A DNA stretch of 64,000 nt. Origin: Chromera velia. Lineage: Eukaryota; Sar; Chromeraceae. The translations under genes and the position numbers were made by a program. The notes under the pieces are model-generated. The model ran no database searches, had not been told where the DNA came from, and saw nothing but the letters and a program-made list of their open reading frames with translations. The stretch's first letter is position 1, and each line of letters opens with the position of its first letter. Positions 31,254-41,290 of this stretch are shown here, piece after piece. Location of the stretch: positions 1 to 64,000 of the forward strand of contig JAHBMJ010005717.1 of the NCBI GenBank assembly GCA_018398765.1, given 5' to 3'.

Positions 31254-31813
31254 CAGATGAGTGCTGTTCGACGGATTATTTAGACGGTCAAGAGCAGCCC
31301 CTGGACGCTTGTCTTCGTCAGGGGACAGAAAAGAGAGCTGTCTGAGGGTCAATCGAGATTCTGTAGTACAGAGAAAAATGTGTTTCTTCAACGGATTGTG
31401 ATCTACATGCACATGCCGCCAAATTACTGAGCGAAGGTCGCAGGTATGGAAAGCAAGCGTTGATTGCACGCAATTCGGCCTCTAGGCAGGCACATATACA
31501 GTGTATGCACATGACTACGTGCGTACGTTACTGCCAGTGTGAATCGAAGCAAGAACGAAGCAACCATGTACCATGCACATGCAATTTCATTCTTCCGGCC
31601 GTATACCGCATGTAAAGAGATCCGGTTGGGGACGCGTCATTCAATTAGTTTACCACACTGCGCGCGTTTTGCGCGCAACGGCAAAAAGTGCGTGTGCAGC
31701 GATCCTGCTTCCAAGTTGCCATGCAAAAGACCGGAAAATACAGAAACGCAATAGTGTATATATGATCGACATACATCATTGTGTGACTCATTGACGTACG
31801 TTCATATCACTTG
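31254..31813. other. Upstream region of the armadillo gene
   Basis: An open frame continues upstream of the start ATG to about 31340 on the minus strand but has no convincing first exon. CG-rich words (GCGCGC at 31660-31670) and CATGCAC/TGTACG words suggest promoter sequence. No TATA box stands out. Confidence 0.35.
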
Positions 31814-32235
31814 CCAGTCGGGGAAAAGCAAAGAGAATAAAGAAAGAGAAAAAGAGAGAGATGAGATAGGAGGAGGTGGGATGAGGTGGGCACTGGGCAG
31901 TTTGGCTTCCCCTACTACCCCCTGCGTTTACGCTGGTCTACCTCGGTATACCCCAGTCACCTTTTAATTCTACAAAATAGCATTTAAAACCGACATTTTC
32001 TCATGTTTTCTGATAATTCAAGATAAGCTTCTTTTTTAGTTATTTAGCATTATTTCCCATGCATGTCTTCAACATTGTTTTCGTATTTGCTTTCACCTTT
32101 GATGGAAGGCTGCCAATGCTGAGCTTATCTTTTACCTAGATCTCTTGCTAAACCGCCTGAACGTCGGTTCGAACGAAGCCATAAAAGCTTCTAGCCTAGC
32201 TGGCTATGTCACTATCGTTTAGGCATAATGAAATT
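31814..32235 (+). repeat. (TGA)n-tailed retroposon family, diverged 5'-shortened copy 3
   Basis: It begins CCAGTCGGGGAAAAGCAAAGA and follows copy 2 from about 19851 to its 3' end, through AGAGAGAGATGAGATAG, a pyrimidine-rich CCTTTTAATTCTAC and GGCTGCCAATGC-like words. Identity is clearly lower than between copies 1 and 2, and the tail has decayed. It is an older insertion that starts part-way into the element. Confidence 0.6.
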
Positions 32236-32335
32236 TTTTTTTTAAAAAAAAGTTCCTAGAAAAGTTCTTAAAAAAAAATCATATGCTATCACCTAGGCTA
32301 TCACACATCTTAGCGACACTCATTATACTATTTTA

Positions 32336-32372
32336 CTACCTATTTATATATAGTTATGTACGTTTAGATATG
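32336..32372. repeat. LINE target-site duplication, left copy
   Basis: CTACCTATTTATATATAGTT... matches 41011-41049 over about 37 bases with roughly six differences and a 2-nt indel. It directly abuts the (AATG)n tail of the LINE. Confidence 0.65.
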
Positions 32373-32573
32373 AATGAATGAATGAAGTTAGCTTTGCTAG
32401 AGGGGAGCCGTGCTCCCAGCAGCCCATGTCCATGCAAGAGATCGTCAATCACTCAACTCTAGAGATAAGGCTAAGCACGAAATCCCCTGAAGTGCTCGCT
32501 TGGTGAGCTCACGAGCAGCATGCGCATTGGAGGTGGCAATAAAAAACTTGAACAGAAGAAGAAAAGGTCGCGT

Positions 32574-35500
32574 TCACACAGAAACAGGCGTGCACAGTGA
32601 GTAACAAAGATCGTAAACGGCTCTGCATGCTTCATACGGATCGACTTGTAAAGCCAAAAGCAGCATCCTCCTCGCTTCTGTTTCAGCTACATCCGGTCCC
32701 TCAATTCCTTCTCTCTGAATCCTTTGCTTCACTTTCTTTCCCTCTACTACTTTGTTTAGTTTATTTCTTACTTCTACCCAATTGGAACATACTGAAAGCC
32801 CGTTCCAGAGATCATCAATTTTTCTTCCATTTGAACAACCCTCTGCCAGATAAAACACCTCTCCCAGAGAGTTAGCCCCCCCCGTCAGACCCTTCCGATT
32901 TAGTGTCAATGCTCTTAGGAGTGGTTCAATCTTCTCATATAAGGCACTTCTCGGCAGACAGGACATCTGTACCTTGGGGCCATTCTTTGAAGACAAAAGA
33001 AATAGAGAAGAATGTGAAGAAGATGGAAGAGCTCTCTGTAGTCCTGATAAAGAGACAGACAGGGGGAAGTTGCCCTTTTCTTCCCTGTCTCCCCTTTTCA
33101 TGCATTCCATTCCCCAGGTATCCTTAATTTTGGCAAAAACAAACAAATTCCCCTTCGAGGCCTATCTTTCTGAGCTCCGGACAGGGAGAGACGTCAAAAA
33201 GTCAAGGCCTGCCCATCTGAACAGACCATTGACGGCTCTTCTTTGCTTCTGCCCCACTGGTCCCTTCCATGAATTCAAAAGAGCCTGAGGAATACGGAGA
33301 TACGAACGGCTAAGTGCAATCCAGAATGAAGCAAAACGAGCATACAAGAGCGCACGAGCAGACATTAAATTAACAGACAAAAGAGAGGGTACACGTAAAC
33401 TCCTGACCGGAAGTCGGGCCGCCCATCGAACAAACCGGAGCTGCAAGTTGTCAATCGCCTCCCAGTCTCCCTGTCTTATCGGAAAGCACTCCAGGCTATA
33501 GAGTGCCACCGGCTCCCAGCACGACTTTAGCAGCTGCATCTTTCCCCCGAAAGGCAACCTAGATAGACTCGCAGCCAGACCAATCACCGCCCCTATTGCA
33601 CGCCCTGCACTACATAGGCGTGCTTCAATTGACCGAGTCAAATCCTCTCCCTCAAACAGAAGGCAACCCAAATATTTGTACTGATCACACCAGTCTATTT
33701 CGAATCCTTCTCTTAGTATAAAATCATACCGTTACAGTCCTTGCGGTATTCACAAAGGCGCAGGACCTTGGTCTTCTTCAGATTGACATTCAACTTCCAC
33801 TTTCCGCAGTACCCCTCCAGGGCATCGAATTTTGCTTGGAGGTCGGCTGCTGAGTGTGCAAACAAGACAAGATCATCAGCGTAGCCTATACTTCCTAAAC
33901 TGGCCCCAGTAAGGTGAACCCCCTCCGTTTCCTTTCTATCTCCCCGTTTTCCTTTCTGAATCTCATCATGCAGATCATTAATGAATAATAGAAAAAGCGA
34001 TGGGGACAACGCATCACTTTGCTTCACCCTTGCCCCCTCCGGGAATAGAGCCGAGTCCCCATCGACTCTCACTTTCACACCTCTATACATTGATGCAATT
34101 ATCAACAGATCTCTTTTTTTTATTCCCTTAGCCTGCAGCTTTGCCAGAAGCTTCAGCCGAGGGATGGAGTCAAACGCCTTTGAGAAGTCGACAAATCTGC
34201 CCAGGAGCCCCTTCTCACCTCTTCTGTATTCCTGTACCAAGCCTACCACTGCTCCGATCCCCTCTCTTGTACTCACACCTTTCCTAAACCCGATCTGTCT
34301 ATTATTAAAACGAGCTTGCTGATAGATTCTATCATCTATAAGGAGACCATAGAGCTTTGCAAGGGGGTCAAAGACATAGACTGGACGCCAGTCATTCGGC
34401 TGTGGCGAAGGGAGACCTTTCAGGACGGGTACGATTCTCAACAAATTCCAGTTATCAGGCCAACATGCATATGCATACATTAAATTAAAGAAAACAAACA
34501 AAAGGAAGTGAGAGATGGGAGAATAATAAAAGCAAAGGTCGAGTTGTTGAGGAGAGATGCCATCAAGCCCTGCCGCTTTCTTTCTATCAATTCTTTTCAG
34601 ACGATCAGTCACCTGCTTATACGAGAAAATGAATTGCTTTGGGAGCTCCGGATCCAGATCAGGCTCTGGCAATTCTTCGCCCCCCCCCAAAACCCGTGCC
34701 CAATGGTTTGAGAAGTCTCTTGCCCCTGGTCTCAGACCGTCTTTCGACAACTTTCTCCTTTCTTTCCAAAGGAAGAGGGGGTCATTAAGCAAATGTGTCT
34801 TCGCTTTTTCAGTTTCCGCTCTCTCATATCTCTTCCTTTTCTGCCAAAAGATCTCTCTCCTTTTCTTTAAGATGTCTTCCACCCTTTTCTGCTTTAACTC
34901 TCTCTCCACCCCACTTGCACAGTCCTCAACTTCCTTCCTTGCTTTCTTTAGGCATTCTTGTAGCTCTTTACATTTCTCATCCCACCACCCTTCCTTCTCT
35001 CTAAACAACATTTTGAAGGTAGGAGGCTGTTGCTTCTCTGTTGCTTTCACTATTACTTCCTTCACCGGCCTAACCAAAACCCAACACCAGGCTGTAGCCA
35101 AGGCTTTCACCCGGTCTTTCTTATCTTGAGAGCTCACTGGGGAGGAGGTCAAAGAAGAGGGTAAAAAGGCTGTCGAGGAGGGTGGGCAGGAAGACACAGG
35201 AGGGAGTGGAAGAAGGGGAGGCTCTTCGAATGGTTCAACTTAAAAAAGTTCTCTATGATGCTCCCAGAGTCCCTGCCATGTCTCTCCCACCAGCTGTCTT
35301 GCTGCTGCCGCTATTAGCAGTAAATCCTCATCTTTCACCGTTGCCTTTCTGATGGATCTATAAAGCGGGGGGCAGTGCTGCAGGGATGGGGCATCCGTCC
35401 GCTTTCTCGCAGCCTCAAGCAAAGAAAAGAGGAGAGAAAACCAGATAGATGTATAGTCATGATCGGAGCCAATCAGTCCATCGAAAACGATTTCCTAGGC

Positions 35501-36460
35501 GATTTCCCAGTCAGTGCAAGAAGAGAGAAGGAAAGGGTCAACCAATGCATAATGGACAACGGATGCCTCTTTTTTTGTGTTCTTTGATTTATAGGTAGAA
35601 GCTGCACCCAAAAAGCGAAAGTCTTTGCCCGTACACTTCCCTTGCAGATCATTCAGGATGAGTAGGTTGCTTTCACCGCAAAGACGCACCAATTCACGGC
35701 CCATGGGGTCGACTGACTGAAAGAAGGAGCTGACTCGTTAGAGCCGGTAGATTCGTCCTATTCAAACAGTTGCTCACGATTCCATTCGAGACCTTCTAGA
35801 CAGAGCAATGCTGTGTGAGAGTTGAGGTCTCCCAGGACCACTCTCGGCTCTCCGAGGGGGACAGAGCACAGGAAATCAGACAGGATCTCTTTCGTGTCAT
35901 CTTTCTTATGATTCGACCAACCCTCCGGCAAATACACCCCAAACACATGCAGTTTTCTACCCAACGAGTGGATGGCCACCCTGGCGATGCTCGGCCCTAG
36001 TAGCTCAAACTCTGGTCTGAATTCCCCCCAACAGTCCGATTTGACCAAAATGCATACGCCTCCAGACTGGATTTCTTTGTCTGCACAAGCGGAATGGACT
36101 TTTGTCTTTCTCCTTCTTCATTCCCTATGTGACCAATTTACTCCTTTCCAACCCTCCAGTTCTAGATCGCAGGACAGGTACTGTGTTTCGATCAGAACCA
36201 TAACATCCGCATCCGTTTCAGTGAGCCATGAACGAATGTCTCCATTTCTTATCTTCTGCTGCAATCCTCCCACATTGATATAGGCAAAGCGCAGACGGTC
36301 CCGGGGGTGAGACACCGTCAAGTCCTGGTAGCAAGCATTCCCTCGCTTCTTGAACTTGCCTCTTCTCACCTTCCAATACTCTCTCACGGCTTTCTGTATG
36401 ATTATTCTCTCATCCTCCAACCTTTCTTTCATCAAGTCCCTTTCCTGTACCCATTCGAGA
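32574..36460 (-). pseudogene. LINE ORF2: endonuclease plus reverse transcriptase, broken
   Basis: The amino-terminal endonuclease shows FAYINVGGLQQK, VLIETQY (catalytic Glu), VVLGDLNSH and a terminal SVVHYALVD, the usual order for APE-type LINE endonucleases. The reverse transcriptase is in the long frame 35197-33713, with KKAAGLDGISPQQL, motif A FVDFSKAFDSIP and motif C GYADDLVLFAHS. A connection region with no named domain follows from 33671 to 32574. The reading frame is split into about seven pieces (breaks near 36118, 36048, 35704, 35422, 35197, 33700 and 33150), so no full-length protein can be made. Function when alive: nicking target DNA and copying the element RNA into the nick. Confidence 0.85.
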
Positions 36461-36537
36461 CCAGACTCAGGAGAGCGCCTGATTTCAAACCATCTCTCAC
36501 CACCGTGTAACCTTTTATGCCCTAATACAAGTAGAGG

Positions 36538-36630
36538 AGGAGAAGAAGAAGAAGAAGAAGAAGAAGAAGAAGAAGAAGAAGAAGAAGAAGAGGAGGAAGA
36601 GGGGGAGGGGGGGGGAGAAGAAGAATCAAA
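36538..36630. repeat. (GAA)n tract
   Basis: About 20 GAA units followed by a G-rich purine run, at the 5' edge of ORF2 within the LINE. It creates poly-Ser or poly-Leu frames on the minus strand. Confidence 0.95.
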
Positions 36631-36789
36631 AAAAAAATAAAATTTAAAGAAGAAAAGGACGATTTGGGAAGAGCATGCGAGGCAGCAGAGCAAAAGGAAG
36701 AAGAATCATCCAGAATATCACGATCTCTCCTTCGTTTATTTCTCCTCCTTCTCTTGCTGCATGGGATGAGGAGTGTTAAAGCTAGCACA

Positions 36790-37416
36790 AAAGAGGAAGG
36801 TCAATAAATAGGAGGGAGATCGCCTCGCGGGGAAGAGGACTCAGAGTCAGAAAGGTGTGGCGATCCAGAAAAAAGGGACGGAAGGCCCTGTCCCCTCGAG
36901 CAAGAAAGCTCGTTAGATAACAGCGAAGGCCATGAAAGCAAAACTTCACTCAAGCTGCGATTTAGTGCAGGATCAGATCCTCCGTCGAGTCCCAGCTCAC
37001 TCTCATCATAAGCAAACAACAAAGAAGAGGAAGAAGACGAAAAATGCAAAGATGCAGAGAGAAAAGGTTCTTTGGCCATAGCAGATCCAGAAAAAGGAGA
37101 AAAAGAGGAGAGAAAAAGAGAGTTCACAGGATTTTGAACCTGCATGCATACATTCAACAGGTCGATCAGGCTGGAATGGGGGAGGGGACCAGCAGGATGG
37201 CCCCCCTCCTTCCTAGCACAACCTGACAAATCTCGCGCGGCTCTATTTCCGTTAATCCCTCCCCCCCTTCCTTCTTTCCCCCCACTGCCTGCCGCCGAGG
37301 AAGAAGAAGAAGAAGAAGAAGAAGAAGAAGAAGAAGAAGAAGAAGAAGAAGAGGAAGAAAAAGAAGAGGAAGAAGGAGAAGAAGAAGAAGAAGGAGAACA
37401 AGAAGAAGAAGAAGAA

Positions 37417-37463
<47 letters not shown>

Positions 37464-40400
37464 AGAAGAAGAAGAAGAAGAAGAAGAAGAAAAAAAGGAA
37501 GAAAAGGAAGAAGAAGAAGACAAAGAGGAAGTGGAAGGAGAAGAAAAAGAAGAAGAAGAAAGAGAAGGAGAAGGAGAAGAAGAAGAAGAAGAAGAAGAAG
37601 AAGAAGAAGAAGAAGAAGAAAAAGAAGAAGAAGGGTCCATCCGGTGGCCTGGCCTCTCCCCCCCCTCCCCTCCCTGTCTGTTGCCCCCCTCGTTCCTTCC
37701 CTAGCCGGGTCCAGTAGAAGAGGAAGAAAAGAAAAGAGCAGACAAAGAAGAAGAAGAAAAAGAAGAAGAGGAAGAAGAAGAAGATAAAGAGGAAGTGGAA
37801 GGAGAAGGGGAGGGAGAAGAAAAGGAAGAAAAAGAAGAAGAAGAAGAAGAAGCAAAGGCCTGGGGGAAGAATTTCTAAAAGGATTCTGACATTTGCCCTG
37901 TCTTCCTAGAGAACAGTTCCAGCAAGCCCTTTTAAGCTTAGCGCACCTACAATGGTTGCAGGTGCTATTCGTAGCACAACTATATTTGGAGCACTGGGTC
38001 CCCTCCTCCTTCGACTTCTTTCTCCCTAAGGCGTCCGGAGGACCCGGGCTGTCACCCCCTCTTTTGTCTTTTCCTTTTTCATTTTCTCGATTCCCTTTGA
38101 AGCTTCTTCCATTACCCCCCTTTCCTTTCTCCCCCCGTCTATCCGTTCTTTTCCTCGTCTCTTCATTTCCTTTCCCTCCTGTCTTCCCCGTTGGTTGGTT
38201 CTGCCCCCCTCCCCCCACCCCAGTGAGAGAGAGAGGCCCAGAGGAAGTGAAAGAAAAGGAAAAGAAACATTACATACATCTGTCACCTTCCATCCGATAC
38301 CTTCTGCACTCATGTGTTCTTCTTTATCCAAAGAGATGACATTGTTAGCTATTCCGAGAGGAGAGTGGCTTGTATCAAGAGTCGATGCATCCGAGAGAGG
38401 TGAAGGTGTCCTACCTGTGTGAATATCATGTGTGATCGCTGGAGAAGATGACATTTTGTCATATGTTCTTTATCCGAAGTCTACCGAGAAGGCCTCTCTT
38501 TTATGCATGCATAAGCCGAGCTTACTATGATCGCATACTTCATTCCCTCCCTGCCCGCCCAGAAAGTCCTTTTCTATGTCCCCCCCTCCAAGTTGTTGCT
38601 TCTCTCCCCTCCCTTCAACCCCCCACCCTGACTCTTTGGAGTTCCCGTCTCCAATAAATCCGGAGGTCTTTGGCCCCACCTCTTTCCAGAAGGCCATCTG
38701 CAAGTCCCTTTCCGTGCCTTCCTGAAGTGTCTCCCTGTCCATCTTCCTCCGCCCTGCCGTGACCTGCACATAGGGGTAGGGGGGGGAAACTGTATCTTCT
38801 CAGAAAAAACATGAAGGGGAACACGATCAGAAATCTTCCCTGCCCTACTGACCGGCATCGGATAGACCGTGGTTCCCCCCGGCCTATCCGTCCCCCCCTC
38901 CCCCAGTCGGTCACTGGGGTCTACGGGCTCGTTGCAGGGTGTCGTCGGTCCAATGGTGTGATCATTTCCATCGGAGGTTTCAACAACACAATGTGACAGA
39001 GGGAATGCCGTTTTTTAGAAAGAGATTTGAGACTGAAAGGAAAACAATTTTTAAGGAGCGTAAACCGGTTTGTAACCGAGACAGGGGAACGTTCCTTCCC
39101 TCCCCAAAATACCCCTTCGTAACGCTTTCCCACCCCCCCTTCAGTCCCTGATCTCAACCACCCCAACAGCCCAACTTCTTCCATAGCCTGGAGGATATAA
39201 TTCACAGCTCGCTCTCTGCCCTCAATTTTCTTTCTCTCACTGATTCTGTCTATTTCTTCCTCAAGAGTCTGAATCGCCACTGCTCGTTTCTCCATCTCAT
39301 ACACCAACGCCCTTCTCCTCGTCAGCAAACGACTCAACTTCACACAACCTGCCTCATCGTCTCCGAGGGATCCGTTATGTGCCAGCATGGGAGGGGTTCG
39401 GATCTTTTTCCCCTCCCCCAACTTCTTTCAGGCCCGAGGGCCCGGAGGGCCATCACCCTCCTCTTCCCTCAGAGAATCGGGCTCCTTAAACATTTCTCCA
39501 TCGGACTCATCCCCTCTTTCAAGCTTCCCCTGGCGCCTTGCTGGAGGGGCTGATAATACCGGTGCGTCATCTCTCTGTCGGATCTGTCCCCTTCTTGCGG
39601 GTGATGTGGGTGGGGTCTGGTGGGATTGATCAATATCTGCGAACGAACTGACGAGGGGTCCGGACTCTACCGCCGTCTCCTGCCGTTCCTCTCCCCCCCC
39701 AACCGGCACCATGCCAGCTTGTTCAGAGCCCACACCCCCATTGAGGCTGAGCATGGGTTGGGAATTGGGAAAGAAATGTGGGGCAGGTAGGGGTTGGGGT
39801 CCATTCAGTATTCCGTCCGAATACTCCTAGTGGTAAGGGTACGGAGACGGGAAGCTAGACGGAAAGCTGTACATGGGGGCTACTATGGGGGCAGTCATGG
39901 GGGTAGGCCGAGCTATGGCCCCTGCGGGGGGACTATGGCTCCTGGAGTAGAAAACCATAGACGTCCCTTGCAGCCCGGGAGGTGCATCCGCAGTGTGCGG
40001 GGCTGGATTCACGGCTGGCCTCGACCCGTCCTCATCCCCCTCCTTCGCGACCACTTCCTTTGCTTCCTTCACCTCCTCCTCATCGTGAGCATCAGGGGAG
40101 GCGAGTATTCCCCTCGCCCACCGAACCCTTGACTGTTTCTTCTGCTGCTCGTTTTTTGGTATACGGTAAAAGAACAGTCTCCCGTCTTTGGTTTCTATGT
40201 AAAACCACTCACCAAAAAGCTTGTTACACTTCTCCGCATTATCATCCGAGTTAAACACAAGAGTCGTCTTCGGTTGGCCGAGCTTCTTGTTTGGTTTCTT
40301 CGGGTTGGGTCTGGGTTTCCACGAAGACTTGCTCTTGATCGTTGACATCATGGCTGCGGAAAATGCTTTTGCTTCTTCTCATATTAGAGATTTGGGGGTA

Positions 40401-40835
40401 TCTGACACAGTCCCTTAGGAACTTTTTCAGATGCCGGTCGAAAGAGATCGGGCCCCCACTCAGGAAGAGTCTTTAGATCTCTCGAGTGCGGAGTCTCTTC
40501 TCCTCAGCCGCTTTGAAGAGATCTGCACTAGGGGATTTCTCCTTTAGTTCGGTGACCTCATCTCTCAGAACCTTTATCTCCCCCTCCAAGCTGCTAAGCC
40601 GTTCCCGGTCCTCAGCTTGACCCTGGGTGAGGGCTGCGAGCTAGGTTTTCACCGGCTCTAACTGGTTGGTAAACGATCTGTTGAAGTCCTCCGACTGAAC
40701 CTTCAGTTTCACATCCAGAAGGGCGCTCAGCTGATTTACCGCTGCTAACTCCAGGGGACTGGAGACCGGCTTTGAAAAAGAAAAATCAGAGGAGCCTTTA
40801 CCAGCCATCTGCCGGCAAGCGCCAATAAGACAGAA
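36790..40835 (-). pseudogene. LINE ORF1, broken, coiled coil and Cys-rich motif
   Basis: Reading begins near ATG 40808-40806. After a stop at 40641, coiled-coil sequence continues in frame (LSSLEGEIKVLRDEV). The 40351-39827 segment is basic, then has an aromatic stretch (WFYIETKDGRLFFYRIP). The 39421-38921 segment holds a second coiled coil (RAVAIQTLEEEIDRI). At about 37975-37870 a cysteine cluster reads C-x4-C-x5-C-x2-C-x-C-x6-C-x2-C-x7-C, probably zinc-binding and in the place where LINE ORF1 proteins often carry zinc knuckles. Several stops and shifts separate the parts. Large GAA tracts interrupt the 3' half. Confidence 0.65.
37299..37640. repeat. Long (GAA)n/(GGA)n polypurine tract
   Basis: About 340 nt of almost uninterrupted purine on the + strand, mostly GAA. 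A second tract of ~120 nt lies at 37742-37858 after a short unique spacer. Such GAA.TTC runs can form triplexes in vitro; whether they do so here is unknown. Confidence 0.95.
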
Positions 40836-41010
40836 GCAACAGCCCTTGTGGGAGGATACAGGAGACGGCTTTTGGCAACGTATCTCCAAACTCTGCAGTC
40901 TCTTCACCTTTTTTCCTCGGAAAGGTTTCGTTTTGATTTGCTCTGAGAATGCAGCTCAAGAAGACAGCCGAAGACAGATAGACAGGTGAATATGCGGTTA
41001 AAAGTTTATA

Positions 41011-41049
41011 CTAGCTATTTATGTATAGCTATGTACGTCTAAATCTATG
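41011..41049. repeat. LINE target-site duplication, right copy
   Basis: CTAGCTATTTATGTATAGCT... is the partner of 32336-32372 and immediately precedes unrelated AT-rich host sequence. Confidence 0.65.
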
Positions 41050-41200
41050 CCAGTATATATGAGGTATACTTATTGCGATTTAATTACAAATCATTACAAA
41101 TCTTGTTGAATAAACAAATATATTTTTGAATACATGATGAAGTAAATACACACCGGTTGGCCAGAGCCTAAGTGGTGGCTCGCCGGCTTTAACCGCAACA

Positions 41201-41231
41201 ATACAATACAATACAATACAATACAATACAC
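41201..41231. repeat. (ATACA)n pentanucleotide repeat
   Basis: Six ATACA units just downstream of the zinc-repeat gene, in an otherwise AT-rich gene-free strip (41050-41290). Confidence 0.9.
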
Positions 41232-41290
41232 GGAAACGTTTAATTCTAGGTTTAACTTAACAAGTTGAAAACATTCTTGAACTCACTGCA

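Larger units (their letters stand above)
32373..41010 (-). mobile_element. Near full-length, broken APE-type LINE
   Basis: About 8.6 kb on the minus strand between imperfect 37-bp direct repeats. Its 3' end (left) carries a short (TTCA)n tail. The order is 5' UTR, ORF1 with coiled coil and Cys cluster, long GAA.TTC tracts, apurinic-type endonuclease, reverse transcriptase, 3' UTR. No LTRs and no integrase were seen, so this is a non-LTR retrotransposon. TSD divergence (~15%) and multiple reading-frame breaks in both ORFs say it is old and dead. The clade cannot be settled by eye. No RNase H domain was noticed. Confidence 0.85.

Noticed and set aside
22160-31260. Plus-strand frames opposite the armadillo gene
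   Set aside because: They end at arbitrary points relative to the well-phased minus-strand exons and carry no domains.
37166-38218. Long poly-Leu, poly-Ser and poly-Glu open frames
   Set aside because: They are translations of GAA.TTC simple sequence inside the broken LINE and are open in several frames at once.
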